Assembly (NCBI GenBank): GCA_003641645.1
Contig: QNAZ01000043.1
Location: 1-6,764 of the forward strand
Reading direction: 5' to 3'
From: Thermodesulfobacteriota bacterium
GTDB lineage: Bacteria > Desulfobacterota > Thermodesulfobacteria > Thermodesulfobacteriales > Thermodesulfobacteriaceae
Length of the DNA: 6,764 nt
Position 1 is the stretch's first letter; the number at the start of each line of letters is the position of its first letter. Under the pieces are notes generated by a model. It was not told the origin of the DNA. It was given only the letters and a program-made list of their open reading frames with translations, and made no database searches. Shown piece after piece: positions 1 through 6,725 of the stretch. The translations under genes were made by a program, and so were the position numbers.

Positions 1-2
1 GT

Positions 3-995
3 ATTAAAATTATTATTCTTTTTATCTCACCTTTAATTGTAAGTTGGATTTCTCTTTTTTTAGGGGCTTATAAGATAAATCCAATTATGGTTATAAAAGT
101 TTTTTTTAATGAAGCTTTTCACATTTTTAATTTAAAAGACATTCCCGAAAAAGCTATTCTTATAGATATAAGACTTCCAAGAGTTTTATTGGCTGGAATT
201 GTAGGGGCAAGTCTTTCTGGTTCTGGAGTGGTCTTACAGGGAATTTTTAGAAATCCTCTTGTTGATCCTTTTATTCTTGGAATTTCTGCTGGTGCTGCTT
301 TTGGATGTGCCATAACAGTTGGATTTTTTCCTCAATGGTCTATTCAGTTTAATGCATTTATTTTCGGTCTCGTAGCTGTAGGATTAGCTTATATAATTGC
401 CAGAACCCAAGGAGAAATTTCTCGTCTTCCTCTTATTCTTTCAGGAGTAATTGTTTCTGCTTTTTTTCAAGCTTTGGTTTCTATAGTAAAATTTCTTGTT
501 GATCCTCATAAATTGCAAGCTATAATTTTTTGGCTTATGGGAAGTTTTAGTTTATCTGACTGGCGAACCTTTAAAATTGCTTTTTTAGGTAGTTTAATTG
601 GACTTTTGCCTATTTATTTTATGCGATGGAGATTAAATGTTTTAAGTTTATCAGAAGAAGAAGCCAAATCTTTAGGAGTAAATGTAAAAAGAGAAAGATT
701 GATTTTTATTATTTTTTCTACTTTAGCAGTAGCTACAGCAACTTCAGTTTGTGGAATTATAGGATGGGTAGGGCTTATGGTTCCTCATCTGGTTAGAATG
801 ATGATAGGACCTGACCATAGAATTTTATTTCCTTTAAGTTTAACAACAGGTGCATCTTATATGATTTTAGCAGACACCATATCAAGAACTATTACAAGTT
901 TTGACATTCCTGTTGGAATTATTACAGCTTTAACGGGTGCACCTTTCTTTTTATATCTTATGAAAAAAGGTGGAAAAGAAGCTTGGGGAAAATAA
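3..995 (+). CDS. FecCD/BtuC-family ABC transporter permease, 5' end cut by the window
   Basis: Integral membrane permease of the FecCD/BtuC family, which imports iron-siderophores, heme or cobalamin across the inner membrane as a dimer with an ABC ATPase. The first in-window ATG is at base 87, but the frame is open back to base 3 and reads a hydrophobic helix ending SLFLGAYKINPI, the usual first helix of this family. ATG 87 is therefore internal and the true start lies just off the left edge. About 330 residues are visible, close to the normal family length. Counting from ATG 87, hallmarks are LQGIFRNPLVDP (50-61), then LGISAG (64-69); the coupling-loop region EEAKSLGVNV (191-200); GWVGLMVPHLVR (226-237), then GPDHR (241-245); and IPVGIITALTGAPFF (274-288). 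Many hydrophobic segments fit the roughly ten-helix fold. The ATPase gene follows 4 bases later. The substrate-binding protein is not in the window. The substrate is undetermined; cobalamin/corrinoid is favoured by the downstream cobN, with heme or a metal chelate as alternatives. Confidence 0.93.
   Translation: MKIIILFISPLIVSWISLFLGAYKINPIMVIKVFFNEAFHIFNLKDIPEKAILIDIRLPRVLLAGIVGASLSGSGVVLQGIFRNPLVDPFILGISAGAAFGCAITVGFFPQWSIQFNAFIFGLVAVGLAYIIARTQGEISRLPLILSGVIVSAFFQALVSIVKFLVDPHKLQAIIFWLMGSFSLSDWRTFKIAFLGSLIGLLPIYFMRWRLNVLSLSEEEAKSLGVNVKRERLIFIIFSTLAVATATSVCGIIGWVGLMVPHLVRMMIGPDHRILFPLSLTTGASYMILADTISRTITSFDIPVGIITALTGAPFFLYLMKKGGKEAWGK
985..989 (+). promoter_or_regulatory. Shine-Dalgarno deciding the start of the ABC ATPase
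   Basis: GGGGA lies 10 bases before ATG 1000, inside the last codons of the permease gene. It supports ATG 1000 over the upstream in-frame GTG at 970, which has only a weak A-rich AAAAAG stretch before it. Confidence 0.55.
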
Positions 996-999
996 AAAT

Positions 1000-1788
1000 A
1001 TGCTTGAAATAAAAGAATTATATTTTAAACATAAAGATTTAAAAGAAGATACTTTAAAGGATATAAAATTTTTAGCAGAATCAGGAAAGGTTACAGTAAT
1101 ACTTGGTCCAAATGGTTCAGGGAAAAGCACACTTTTTAAGTGTATAATAGGTATTTGGAAGCCTTATAAAGGAAGTATTCATGCTAATGGAAAAGAGATT
1201 AATAAACTTTCATATTTAGAAAGAGCTAAAATTTTTTCAGTAATTCCTCAAGAACATGAAATTACATTTCCTTATTCAGTTTTCGATATGGTAATAACTG
1301 GAAGAGCTCCTTATATAGGACTTTTTTCTTCTCCCAAGAAAAGAGATTACGAAAAAGCAGAAATTGCTTTAAAAGCTCTTGAAATTTATCACTTAAAAGA
1401 TAAGCCTTATAATAAAATAAGTGGAGGAGAAAGACAACTTGTTCTTATCGCAAGAGCTTTAGCTCAATCTGCACCTTTTATGCTTCTTGATGAACCTGTT
1501 TCTCATTTAGATTTTAGGAATCAAATAAAGGTGCTTTTAAAAATTAAAGAACTTGCCTATAAAAATAAGATTACTGCTCTTGTTACTTTACATGATCCAA
1601 ATTTAGCCAGTTTTTTTGCAGATAAACTCGTAGTAATTAAAAATGGGAAAATAGTAGCAAAAGGAAAACCCCAAGAAATTCTTAATGAGAAGCTTATAGA
1701 AGAAGTTTATGGAGTAAAAATTAATCTAATACAAAATAATGGTTTTAATTTAATATGTCCTGTTTTAGATTTTTTAAACTATAAATAA
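1000..1788 (+). CDS. ABC transporter ATP-binding protein (FecE/BtuD type)
   Basis: Cytoplasmic ATPase that powers the adjacent FecCD-type permease. It is 262 residues from ATG 1000, a normal length for this family. All catalytic motifs are intact: Walker A GPNGSGKST (36-44), Q-loop Gln84 in VIPQE, signature SGGERQ (141-146), Walker B FMLLDEP (160-166), D-loop SHLD (168-171) and the switch His198 in TLHDPN. A GTG at 970 would add ten residues (MEKKLGENKN) and overlap the permease gene by 26 bases. ATG 1000 is preferred because MLEIKELYF is the usual beginning of such ATPases and a GGGGA ribosome site precedes it. The gap to the permease stop is 4 bases, so the two genes are almost certainly cotranscribed and their products partners. 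The sequence resembles iron-siderophore, heme and B12 importers; it does not distinguish between them. Confidence 0.94.
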   Translation: MLEIKELYFKHKDLKEDTLKDIKFLAESGKVTVILGPNGSGKSTLFKCIIGIWKPYKGSIHANGKEINKLSYLERAKIFSVIPQEHEITFPYSVFDMVITGRAPYIGLFSSPKKRDYEKAEIALKALEIYHLKDKPYNKISGGERQLVLIARALAQSAPFMLLDEPVSHLDFRNQIKVLLKIKELAYKNKITALVTLHDPNLASFFADKLVVIKNGKIVAKGKPQEILNEKLIEEVYGVKINLIQNNGFNLICPVLDFLNYK

Positions 1789-1791
1789 TAT

Positions 1792-1796
1792 GGAGT
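1792..1796 (+). promoter_or_regulatory. Shine-Dalgarno of the cobN N-terminal frame
   Basis: GGAGT lies 7 bases before ATG 1804, in the 15-base gap after the ABC ATPase stop. The gap is too short to hold a separate promoter or terminator, which argues for operon readthrough from the transporter genes into the chelatase genes. Confidence 0.6.
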
Positions 1797-1803
1797 ATAG
1801 AAA

Positions 1804-4215
1804 ATGAAAATAATAGCTATAGTATGGCAATCTTATTATAATATGCTTTATAAAGCCTCAAAAAATTTAAAAGATCTGATAAATATAGAAGTTCATTCTG
1901 CAAGAGCTTTAGATTTAGATTATGAAAGATTTAAAAAAGTTTTAAAAGATTTGGAAAAAGCTGATTTAGTTTTTCTTTATCGCTCTAATGAACCAATATG
2001 GGAAGCTTTGGAAAATAAAATAAAAGGGAAAAAACTTAAAGCTAAAATTGTTTGTCTTGGACATGATCCATCTTACTGGCTTTTATCTAATGTCTCAGCA
2101 GAGATTTTAAGCAAGGTTTATAAGTATTTAGTTATAAATGGAGAAAAAAATCTTACCAATATGTTTAAGTTTTTGCTCAAAGAAGCTCTTAACATAAAAA
2201 TAGACTATAAGGAACCTGAGGAAGTTCCCTGGGAAGCACTTTATCATCCTGAAGCCAAAAAATTATTTAAAACCATAGATGAGTATTTATCATGGTATAA
2301 AAACTATTGGGGAGAAAAACAGAGCAAAGGCACTATAGGTATTCTTTTTTCAAGACATTACTGGATAAACGGAAATACAGAAGTGGAAGACATTTTGATA
2401 AAAGAGCTTGAAAAGAAAAATTTCAAAGTAATTTCAGGTTTTGCTTATTCTGTGAAAGACAAAGCTTTAGGAACTAAGAGTTCAGGAGAAGTTGTTTTAG
2501 AATGGTTTTTAGATGAAAAGGGAAATTCAAGAGTAGACGCTTTTATTAAACTTATTTCTTTCTTTTTAGGAACAAGTCGAAAAAAAAGTTTTGACAAAAA
2601 AGAAACTGCTTTTGATGGTATTGAAATTCTCAAAAAACTAAATGTTCCCTGTTTTTGTCCTGTTAGTTCTTATTATAAAACAATTGAAGAATGGGAAAAA
2701 GAGGAGCTTAATTTAGATATAGGATGGTCTATTGCTCTTCCTGAATTTGAAGGAGTAATTGAGCCTGTTATTATTTCTGCTCAGGTAAATGGTGAGGCTG
2801 AAGAGAGAAAAAGGATGCCTATTTCTGAAAGGATAAAAAAATTTGTCTCTCGTATAGAAAGATGGATAGAACTTAAAAAAACACCTCCAGAAGAAAGAAG
2901 GATTGCTTTTATTTTACATAATAATCCTTGTGCTTCTGTTGAAGCCACAGTTGGGTCTGCTGCACATCTTGATAGTCTTGAATCAGTGATTCAAATTATG
3001 CGTAAAATGAAAAAGGTAGGCTATAAAGTAGAAAATATTCCAGAATCTGGAAAGGCTCTTATTAAAGAAATTATGCAGAAAAAAGCTATTTCTGAATTTA
3101 GATGGACTACAGTGGAAGAAATTGTAGAAAAAGGAGGAGCTATAACCTTTGTACCGGTAGAAAAGTATTTAGAATGGTTTTCCGAGCTTCCAGAAAAAAC
3201 TCAAAAAAGAATGTGTAAAACTTGGGGGAATCCACCTGGAGAATGGAAGGAGGGTATTCCTCCTGCCATGATTTATGATGGAAAGATAGTAATAACAGGT
3301 CTTAAGTTTGGAAATGTAACAGTGCATGTGCAACCCAAAAGAGGTTGTGCTGGAGCAAAATGTGATGGAAGAGTTTGCAAGATCTTACATGACCCAGATG
3401 TTCCACCTCCTCATCAATACGTAGCTACTTATAAATGGATCTCTCGAGAATTTAAAGCTCATGCTATAGTTCATGTAGGAACTCATGGAAATTTAGAGTT
3501 TTTACCAGGAAAAGGGGTAGCTCTTTCCTCTGCCTGTTTCCCTGATATAGCAATTGATACTATACCACATCTTTATATTTACAATGCAGATAACCCTCCT
3601 GAAGGAACAATTACTAAAAGACGTTCCTATGCTGTACTTGTGGATCATATGCAAACTATTATAACTGAATCAGGAGTTTATGAGGAATTGGAAGAACTTG
3701 ATAGATTAATAAGTGAATATGAAGAAACCAAGCTTAAAGATCCAGCTAAACTTCATATTCTTCAACATTTAATTTTTGAAACTTTAAAAAAGTCTAATCT
3801 TGATAAGGAAATTAAAATTAAGTGGCAGGGAAAAAAGTTAGCTATTTCAGAATTAACTCACGAAGAACTTCATGAAATTCCTTTTGACTCAGTAGTGAAA
3901 GAAGTTCATGAAAGACTCTCTTTAATTAGAAACACTCAAATTCAAGATGGTATGCACATCTTTGGAAGACCTCCTGAAGGAGATAGAAGAGTTGATTTTA
4001 TCTATGCTATTATGCGATATGATGCAGGAAAAGAAGTTTCCTTAAGAAAAGAAATAGCCAAACTTTTGGGTTATGACCTGAAAGATCTTTTACAAAATCA
4101 AGACAAATTTGATCCTAAATTTAAAAAATCTTATGGAGCAATTCTTGAAGAGATAGATAAAATCGGAAAAGAAGTAATAAAGGAAGTGTTGAAATTTGAA
4201 AAACAAGGGGGGTGA
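1804..4215 (+). CDS. cobN: CobN/BchH-like cobaltochelatase large subunit, N-terminal part
   Basis: N-terminal 803 residues of a CobN-type large chelatase subunit, the cytoplasmic component that binds the tetrapyrrole and metal; in the known systems it works with AAA+ I and D subunits. Visible family blocks include NGEAEERKRMPISERI (329-344), LHNNP (371-375), VQPKRG (509-514 region), HDPDVPPPHQYVA (529-541), VHVGTHGNLEFLPGK (556-570), YNADNPPEGTITKRR (593-607) and FGRPPEGDRRVDF (720-732). The last block normally sits about two thirds along CobN. The frame ends at a TGA followed in frame by TAA, soon after the helical segment ending KFEKQGG, and the rest of the family continues in the next frame. 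C514, C520 and C525 form a C-X5-C-X4-C cluster just before the histidine-rich HDPDVPPPH block. ChlH/BchH (Mg-protoporphyrin chelation) is an alternative family name, but the lack of visible photosynthesis genes and the neighbouring importer favour a CobN-like role with corrinoid or another tetrapyrrole. A heme-demetallating HmuS-like role is also possible. Confidence 0.93.
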   Translation: MKIIAIVWQSYYNMLYKASKNLKDLINIEVHSARALDLDYERFKKVLKDLEKADLVFLYRSNEPIWEALENKIKGKKLKAKIVCLGHDPSYWLLSNVSAEILSKVYKYLVINGEKNLTNMFKFLLKEALNIKIDYKEPEEVPWEALYHPEAKKLFKTIDEYLSWYKNYWGEKQSKGTIGILFSRHYWINGNTEVEDILIKELEKKNFKVISGFAYSVKDKALGTKSSGEVVLEWFLDEKGNSRVDAFIKLISFFLGTSRKKSFDKKETAFDGIEILKKLNVPCFCPVSSYYKTIEEWEKEELNLDIGWSIALPEFEGVIEPVIISAQVNGEAEERKRMPISERIKKFVSRIERWIELKKTPPEERRIAFILHNNPCASVEATVGSAAHLDSLESVIQIMRKMKKVGYKVENIPESGKALIKEIMQKKAISEFRWTTVEEIVEKGGAITFVPVEKYLEWFSELPEKTQKRMCKTWGNPPGEWKEGIPPAMIYDGKIVITGLKFGNVTVHVQPKRGCAGAKCDGRVCKILHDPDVPPPHQYVATYKWISREFKAHAIVHVGTHGNLEFLPGKGVALSSACFPDIAIDTIPHLYIYNADNPPEGTITKRRSYAVLVDHMQTIITESGVYEELEELDRLISEYEETKLKDPAKLHILQHLIFETLKKSNLDKEIKIKWQGKKLAISELTHEELHEIPFDSVVKEVHERLSLIRNTQIQDGMHIFGRPPEGDRRVDFIYAIMRYDAGKEVSLRKEIAKLLGYDLKDLLQNQDKFDPKFKKSYGAILEEIDKIGKEVIKEVLKFEKQGG

Positions 4216-4216
4216 T
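4205..4216 (+). promoter_or_regulatory. Strong Shine-Dalgarno embedded in the cobN break
   Basis: The 12 bases AAGGGGGGTGAT differ by one base from AAGGAGGTGAT extended by one G, nearly the full complement of the 16S rRNA 3' end. The G run ends 8 bases before TTG 4221, good spacing for starting there. For GTG 4212 the same G run touches the start codon, which is too close. The stop of the upstream frame (TGA 4213-4215) lies inside the element, so translation of the two frames is probably coupled. Confidence 0.65.
4207..4215 (+). other. Candidate -1 frameshift site (G6 followed by TGA) between the cobN parts
   Basis: The upstream frame reads CAA GGG GGG TGA. If the tRNA on the second GGG slips back one base it pairs again with GGG, and the next codon is GTG at 4212, entering the downstream frame. 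The joined product would be 1299 residues, a typical CobN length. A G homopolymer is also a common place for a one-base sequencing or assembly error, and a tandem in-frame TAA follows the TGA, which fits real termination. The sequence alone cannot decide between these readings. Confidence 0.4.
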
Positions 4217-4220
4217 AAAT

Positions 4221-5702
4221 TTGAATATCAAAGAAATTCTTAAAAAAATAGACTGGCAGGATCCTATGTGGCAAAAAATAAAAGAAGAAATTTTGGATTT
4301 AAATCAAAGAATAGAAGATTCTAAGGAAATAGAAGCACTATTAGATGGTTTTAACGGATATTATATCCCAGCTGGTCCTTCTGGACTTATCACTCGTGGA
4401 AGAGATGATGTTTTACCTACAGGAAGAAATTTTTATAGCCTCGATCCTTACAGAGTTCCTACTAAATCTGCTTATGAAATCGGGAAAAGACTTGCAGAAA
4501 AACTTATAGAGAAACATCTAAATGAACAAAAGTGTTATCCTGAAAATGTGGCTATTTTTTGGATGGCAAGTGACATAATGTGGGCTGATGGTGAAGGAAT
4601 GGCTCAGATTATGCATTTAATAGGAGTAAAACCAGCATGGTTTGGTAATGGAAGAATAAAAGATTTTGAAATTATTCCTTTAAAAGAGCTTGGACGTCCA
4701 AGAATTGATGTAACTATAAGGGTTTCAGGAATAATAAGAGATAATTTTCCTAATTGTATAGAATTAATAGATGAAGCTATTCAGAAGGTAGCAAGCCTCG
4801 ATGAACCACTTGAAAAGAATTTTATAAAAAAGCATACTCTGGAAATTATGAATAAAAATAAAGGAGATTTTAGAGCAGGGACTATTCGTATTTATTGTTC
4901 CATGCCTGGAACTTATCAAGCAGGAACTCAGTTAGCGGTTTATGCCTCTGCTTGGAAAGAAGAAAAGGACTTAGCAAAGGTATTTCTTTACTGGAATGGA
5001 TATGCTTATGGTAAAGATATATGGGGAGAAGCAAAACATAAAGAATTTGCAGAAATTTTAAAAAGCGTGGATGTTACCTACAATAAGGTTGTATCAGATG
5101 AATATGATCTGTTCGGTTGCTGCTGTTATTTTGGAACTCATGGAGGGATGACCGCAGCTGCCAGACATTTATCTAAAAAAGAGGTAAAAGCCTATTATGG
5201 AGATACCAGGGATCCTGAAAATGTAGAAGTAAGAGATTTGGCAGATGAAATAAGAAGGGTAGTAAGGACCAAACTTTTAAATCCTAAATGGATTAAAAGT
5301 ATGAAAAAACATGGCTATAAAGGCGCAGGGGACATATCTGAAAGAATCGGTAGAGTTTATGGATGGGAAGCCACTACCCAAGAGGTAGATGATTGGATTT
5401 TTGATGAGATTGCAAAAACCTTTGTTATGAACGAAGAAAATAAACAATTTTTTAAAGAAAATAATCCTTGGGCTTTAGAAGAAATTACCAGAAGACTTCT
5501 TGAAGCTTGGGAAAGAGGACTCTGGAATCCTGCAGAGGATATTAAAAAAGCCCTAAGGAAGGTCTATTTAGAAATAGAGGGTTGGTTAGAAGATAATATA
5601 GGGGAAGTAAAAAGTGAGTTCCAGGGTGGAAGTATTGATGTCATAACTGTAGAAGAAGTAGAATATTGGAAGAAAAAAATGCAAGAAGTGGTAAAAATAT
5701 AA
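4221..5702 (+). CDS. cobN: CobN/BchH-like cobaltochelatase large subunit, C-terminal part
   Basis: C-terminal 493 residues (496 if GTG 4212 is the start) of the same CobN-type chelatase. It picks up where the previous frame stops, with no obvious conserved block lost. Counting from GTG 4212, family blocks are YIPAGPSGLITRGRDDVLPTGRNF (around 51-74), the region W117-D126 with IFWMASDIMWADGEG, GRPRIDVTIRVSG (161-173), FGTHGGMTAAARHL (307-320), KAYYGDTRDPENVEVR (326-341), NPKWI then KKHGYKGA (357-372), WEATTQEVDDW (385-395) and NPWALEEITRRLLEA (418-432). TTG 4221 is chosen because of the strong ribosome site at 4205-4216; GTG 4212 remains possible. Three consecutive cysteines (303-305) precede the HGGM block. 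The two parts probably act as one enzyme, either as associating polypeptides or as a frameshift fusion. Metal and tetrapyrrole substrates are inferred from family and context only. Confidence 0.9.
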   Translation: MNIKEILKKIDWQDPMWQKIKEEILDLNQRIEDSKEIEALLDGFNGYYIPAGPSGLITRGRDDVLPTGRNFYSLDPYRVPTKSAYEIGKRLAEKLIEKHLNEQKCYPENVAIFWMASDIMWADGEGMAQIMHLIGVKPAWFGNGRIKDFEIIPLKELGRPRIDVTIRVSGIIRDNFPNCIELIDEAIQKVASLDEPLEKNFIKKHTLEIMNKNKGDFRAGTIRIYCSMPGTYQAGTQLAVYASAWKEEKDLAKVFLYWNGYAYGKDIWGEAKHKEFAEILKSVDVTYNKVVSDEYDLFGCCCYFGTHGGMTAAARHLSKKEVKAYYGDTRDPENVEVRDLADEIRRVVRTKLLNPKWIKSMKKHGYKGAGDISERIGRVYGWEATTQEVDDWIFDEIAKTFVMNEENKQFFKENNPWALEEITRRLLEAWERGLWNPAEDIKKALRKVYLEIEGWLEDNIGEVKSEFQGGSIDVITVEEVEYWKKKMQEVVKI

Positions 5703-5707
5703 AAGGA
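5703..5707 (+). promoter_or_regulatory. Shine-Dalgarno of the BchI-like ATPase gene
   Basis: AAGGA ends 7 bases before ATG 5715, directly after the cobN stop TAA (5700-5702). The 12-base gap leaves no room for an independent promoter, so this gene is read as part of the same transcript. Confidence 0.55.
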
Positions 5708-5714
5708 TTCTGGA

Positions 5715-6725
5715 ATGATTTTTCCATTTACAGCTATAGTTAATCAGGAAGATATGAAACTTGGATTGATTCTTAATGTTATAGATCCATCTATTGGTGG
5801 GCTTCTTATTATGGGAGAAAAGGGAACTGCTAAAAGCACAGCAGTTAGAGCTTTAGCAGATTTACTTCCTGAAATAGAAGTTATTAAGGGTTGTAGATTT
5901 AATTGTGCTCCAGAGGGACCTCATTGTATAGAATGTTTGGAAAAAATTAAAAATGGAGAACCAATAAAAATTGAGAAAAAGAAGATGGAAGTAGTAGAAC
6001 TTCCTCTGGGAGTTACAGAAGATAGAGTAGTAGGAACATTAGATATAGAATATGCTATTACAAAAGGTAAAAGATATTTTGAACCGGGTCTTCTTGCTAA
6101 AGCCAATAGAAACTTTCTTTACATAGATGAGGTAAATTTACTTGAGGATCATATAGTAGATTTACTTTTAGATTCAGCAGCTATGGGAATAAATAGAGTT
6201 GAAAGAGAAGGTATTTCTTTTTTTCATCCCGCCAAATTTATTTTAGTCGGAACTATGAATCCAGAAGAAGGTGAACTTCGTCCTCAATTTTTAGATAGAT
6301 TTGGTCTTTGTGTAGAAATAAGAGCTATTACAGATAAAACTTTAAGGAAAGAAGTTTTGAAAAGAAAAATAGAATTTGATACTAATCCAGAAGAATTTAT
6401 GCAAAAATGGGAGCCTGAACAAAAAAAATTAGTAAAAAAAATTCTTGAAGCTAAAAAATTGGTGTCTGAAATAGAAATTTCTGAAGAAATTTATAAAACA
6501 GTAGTAGAAATTACTTCTAAACTTAACTTAGATGGTCATAGAGGAGATATAGTGCTTCTTAAAGCAGCTAAAGCTCATGCTGCTTTTAATCTCAGAAAAG
6601 AGGTTGAAAAAGAAGATATAAAAAGAGTTGCTTATTTTGCTTTAAAACATAGATTAAAAAGACTTCCTTTTGAAGAACCTGAAAATGAGGTAAAAAAATT
6701 TTATGAAATCCTTTCCAGAATTTAA
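5715..6725 (+). CDS. bchI: BchI/ChlI-type AAA+ chelatase ATPase subunit
   Basis: AAA+ ATPase of the magnesium/cobalt chelatase I-subunit family, 336 residues, the usual length of a stand-alone I subunit without a VWA domain. In characterised chelatases it forms a hexameric ring with the D subunit and drives metal insertion by the H/CobN subunit. Seen in the sequence: FPFTAIVNQEDMKLGL at the N-terminus, Walker A GEKGTAKST (34-42), Walker B FLYIDEVNLL (134-143), the sensor-1 region GTMNPEEGELRPQFLDRFG (179-197) with arginine-finger candidates R189 and R195, and the sensor-2 block GHRGD (274-278). Four cysteines, C60, C64, C71 and C74 (CX3CX6CX2C), lie in the insert after Walker A; related cysteines occur in this insert in other I subunits and may be redox- or metal-active. 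It follows the cobN C-terminal part by 12 bases, making it the likely motor for that protein. Its last 23 bases overlap the start of a further gene. MoxR-type ATPases are less likely given the long insert and the RPQFLDRFG block. Confidence 0.95.
   Translation: MIFPFTAIVNQEDMKLGLILNVIDPSIGGLLIMGEKGTAKSTAVRALADLLPEIEVIKGCRFNCAPEGPHCIECLEKIKNGEPIKIEKKKMEVVELPLGVTEDRVVGTLDIEYAITKGKRYFEPGLLAKANRNFLYIDEVNLLEDHIVDLLLDSAAMGINRVEREGISFFHPAKFILVGTMNPEEGELRPQFLDRFGLCVEIRAITDKTLRKEVLKRKIEFDTNPEEFMQKWEPEQKKLVKKILEAKKLVSEIEISEEIYKTVVEITSKLNLDGHRGDIVLLKAAKAHAAFNLRKEVEKEDIKRVAYFALKHRLKRLPFEEPENEVKKFYEILSRI
6687..6691 (+). promoter_or_regulatory. Shine-Dalgarno for the gene starting at 6703
   Basis: GAGGT lies 11 bases upstream of ATG 6703, inside the bchI-like coding region. 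The spacing is slightly long but usable and supports a translationally coupled start there. Confidence 0.4.

Noticed and set aside
1..86. Upstream regulatory region or cobalamin riboswitch before the permease
   Set aside because: The stretch is open coding sequence for the first permease helix; no riboswitch-like conserved core is seen here or in any intergenic gap.
119..313. 64-codon open frame on the - strand inside the permease gene
   Set aside because: It lies wholly within a well-supported + strand gene, has no recognisable family motif and no supporting neighbours.
970..999. GTG 970 as the start of the ABC ATPase, with a 26-base overlap with the permease
   Set aside because: The ten added residues are not typical of the family, ATG 1000 has a better ribosome site, and MLEIKELYF is the usual N-terminus.
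1789..1803. Possible promoter or terminator between the transporter and chelatase genes
   Set aside because: Only 15 bases separate the genes, with a ribosome site and no hairpin or T-run.
2445..2633. 62-codon open frame on the - strand inside cobN
   Set aside because: Antisense to a conserved coding region; the composition is what complementing Lys/Glu-rich codons gives (Ser, Leu, Phe).
5921..6106. 61-codon open frame on the - strand inside the bchI-like gene
   Set aside because: Antisense shadow of conserved coding sequence with no motif of its own.
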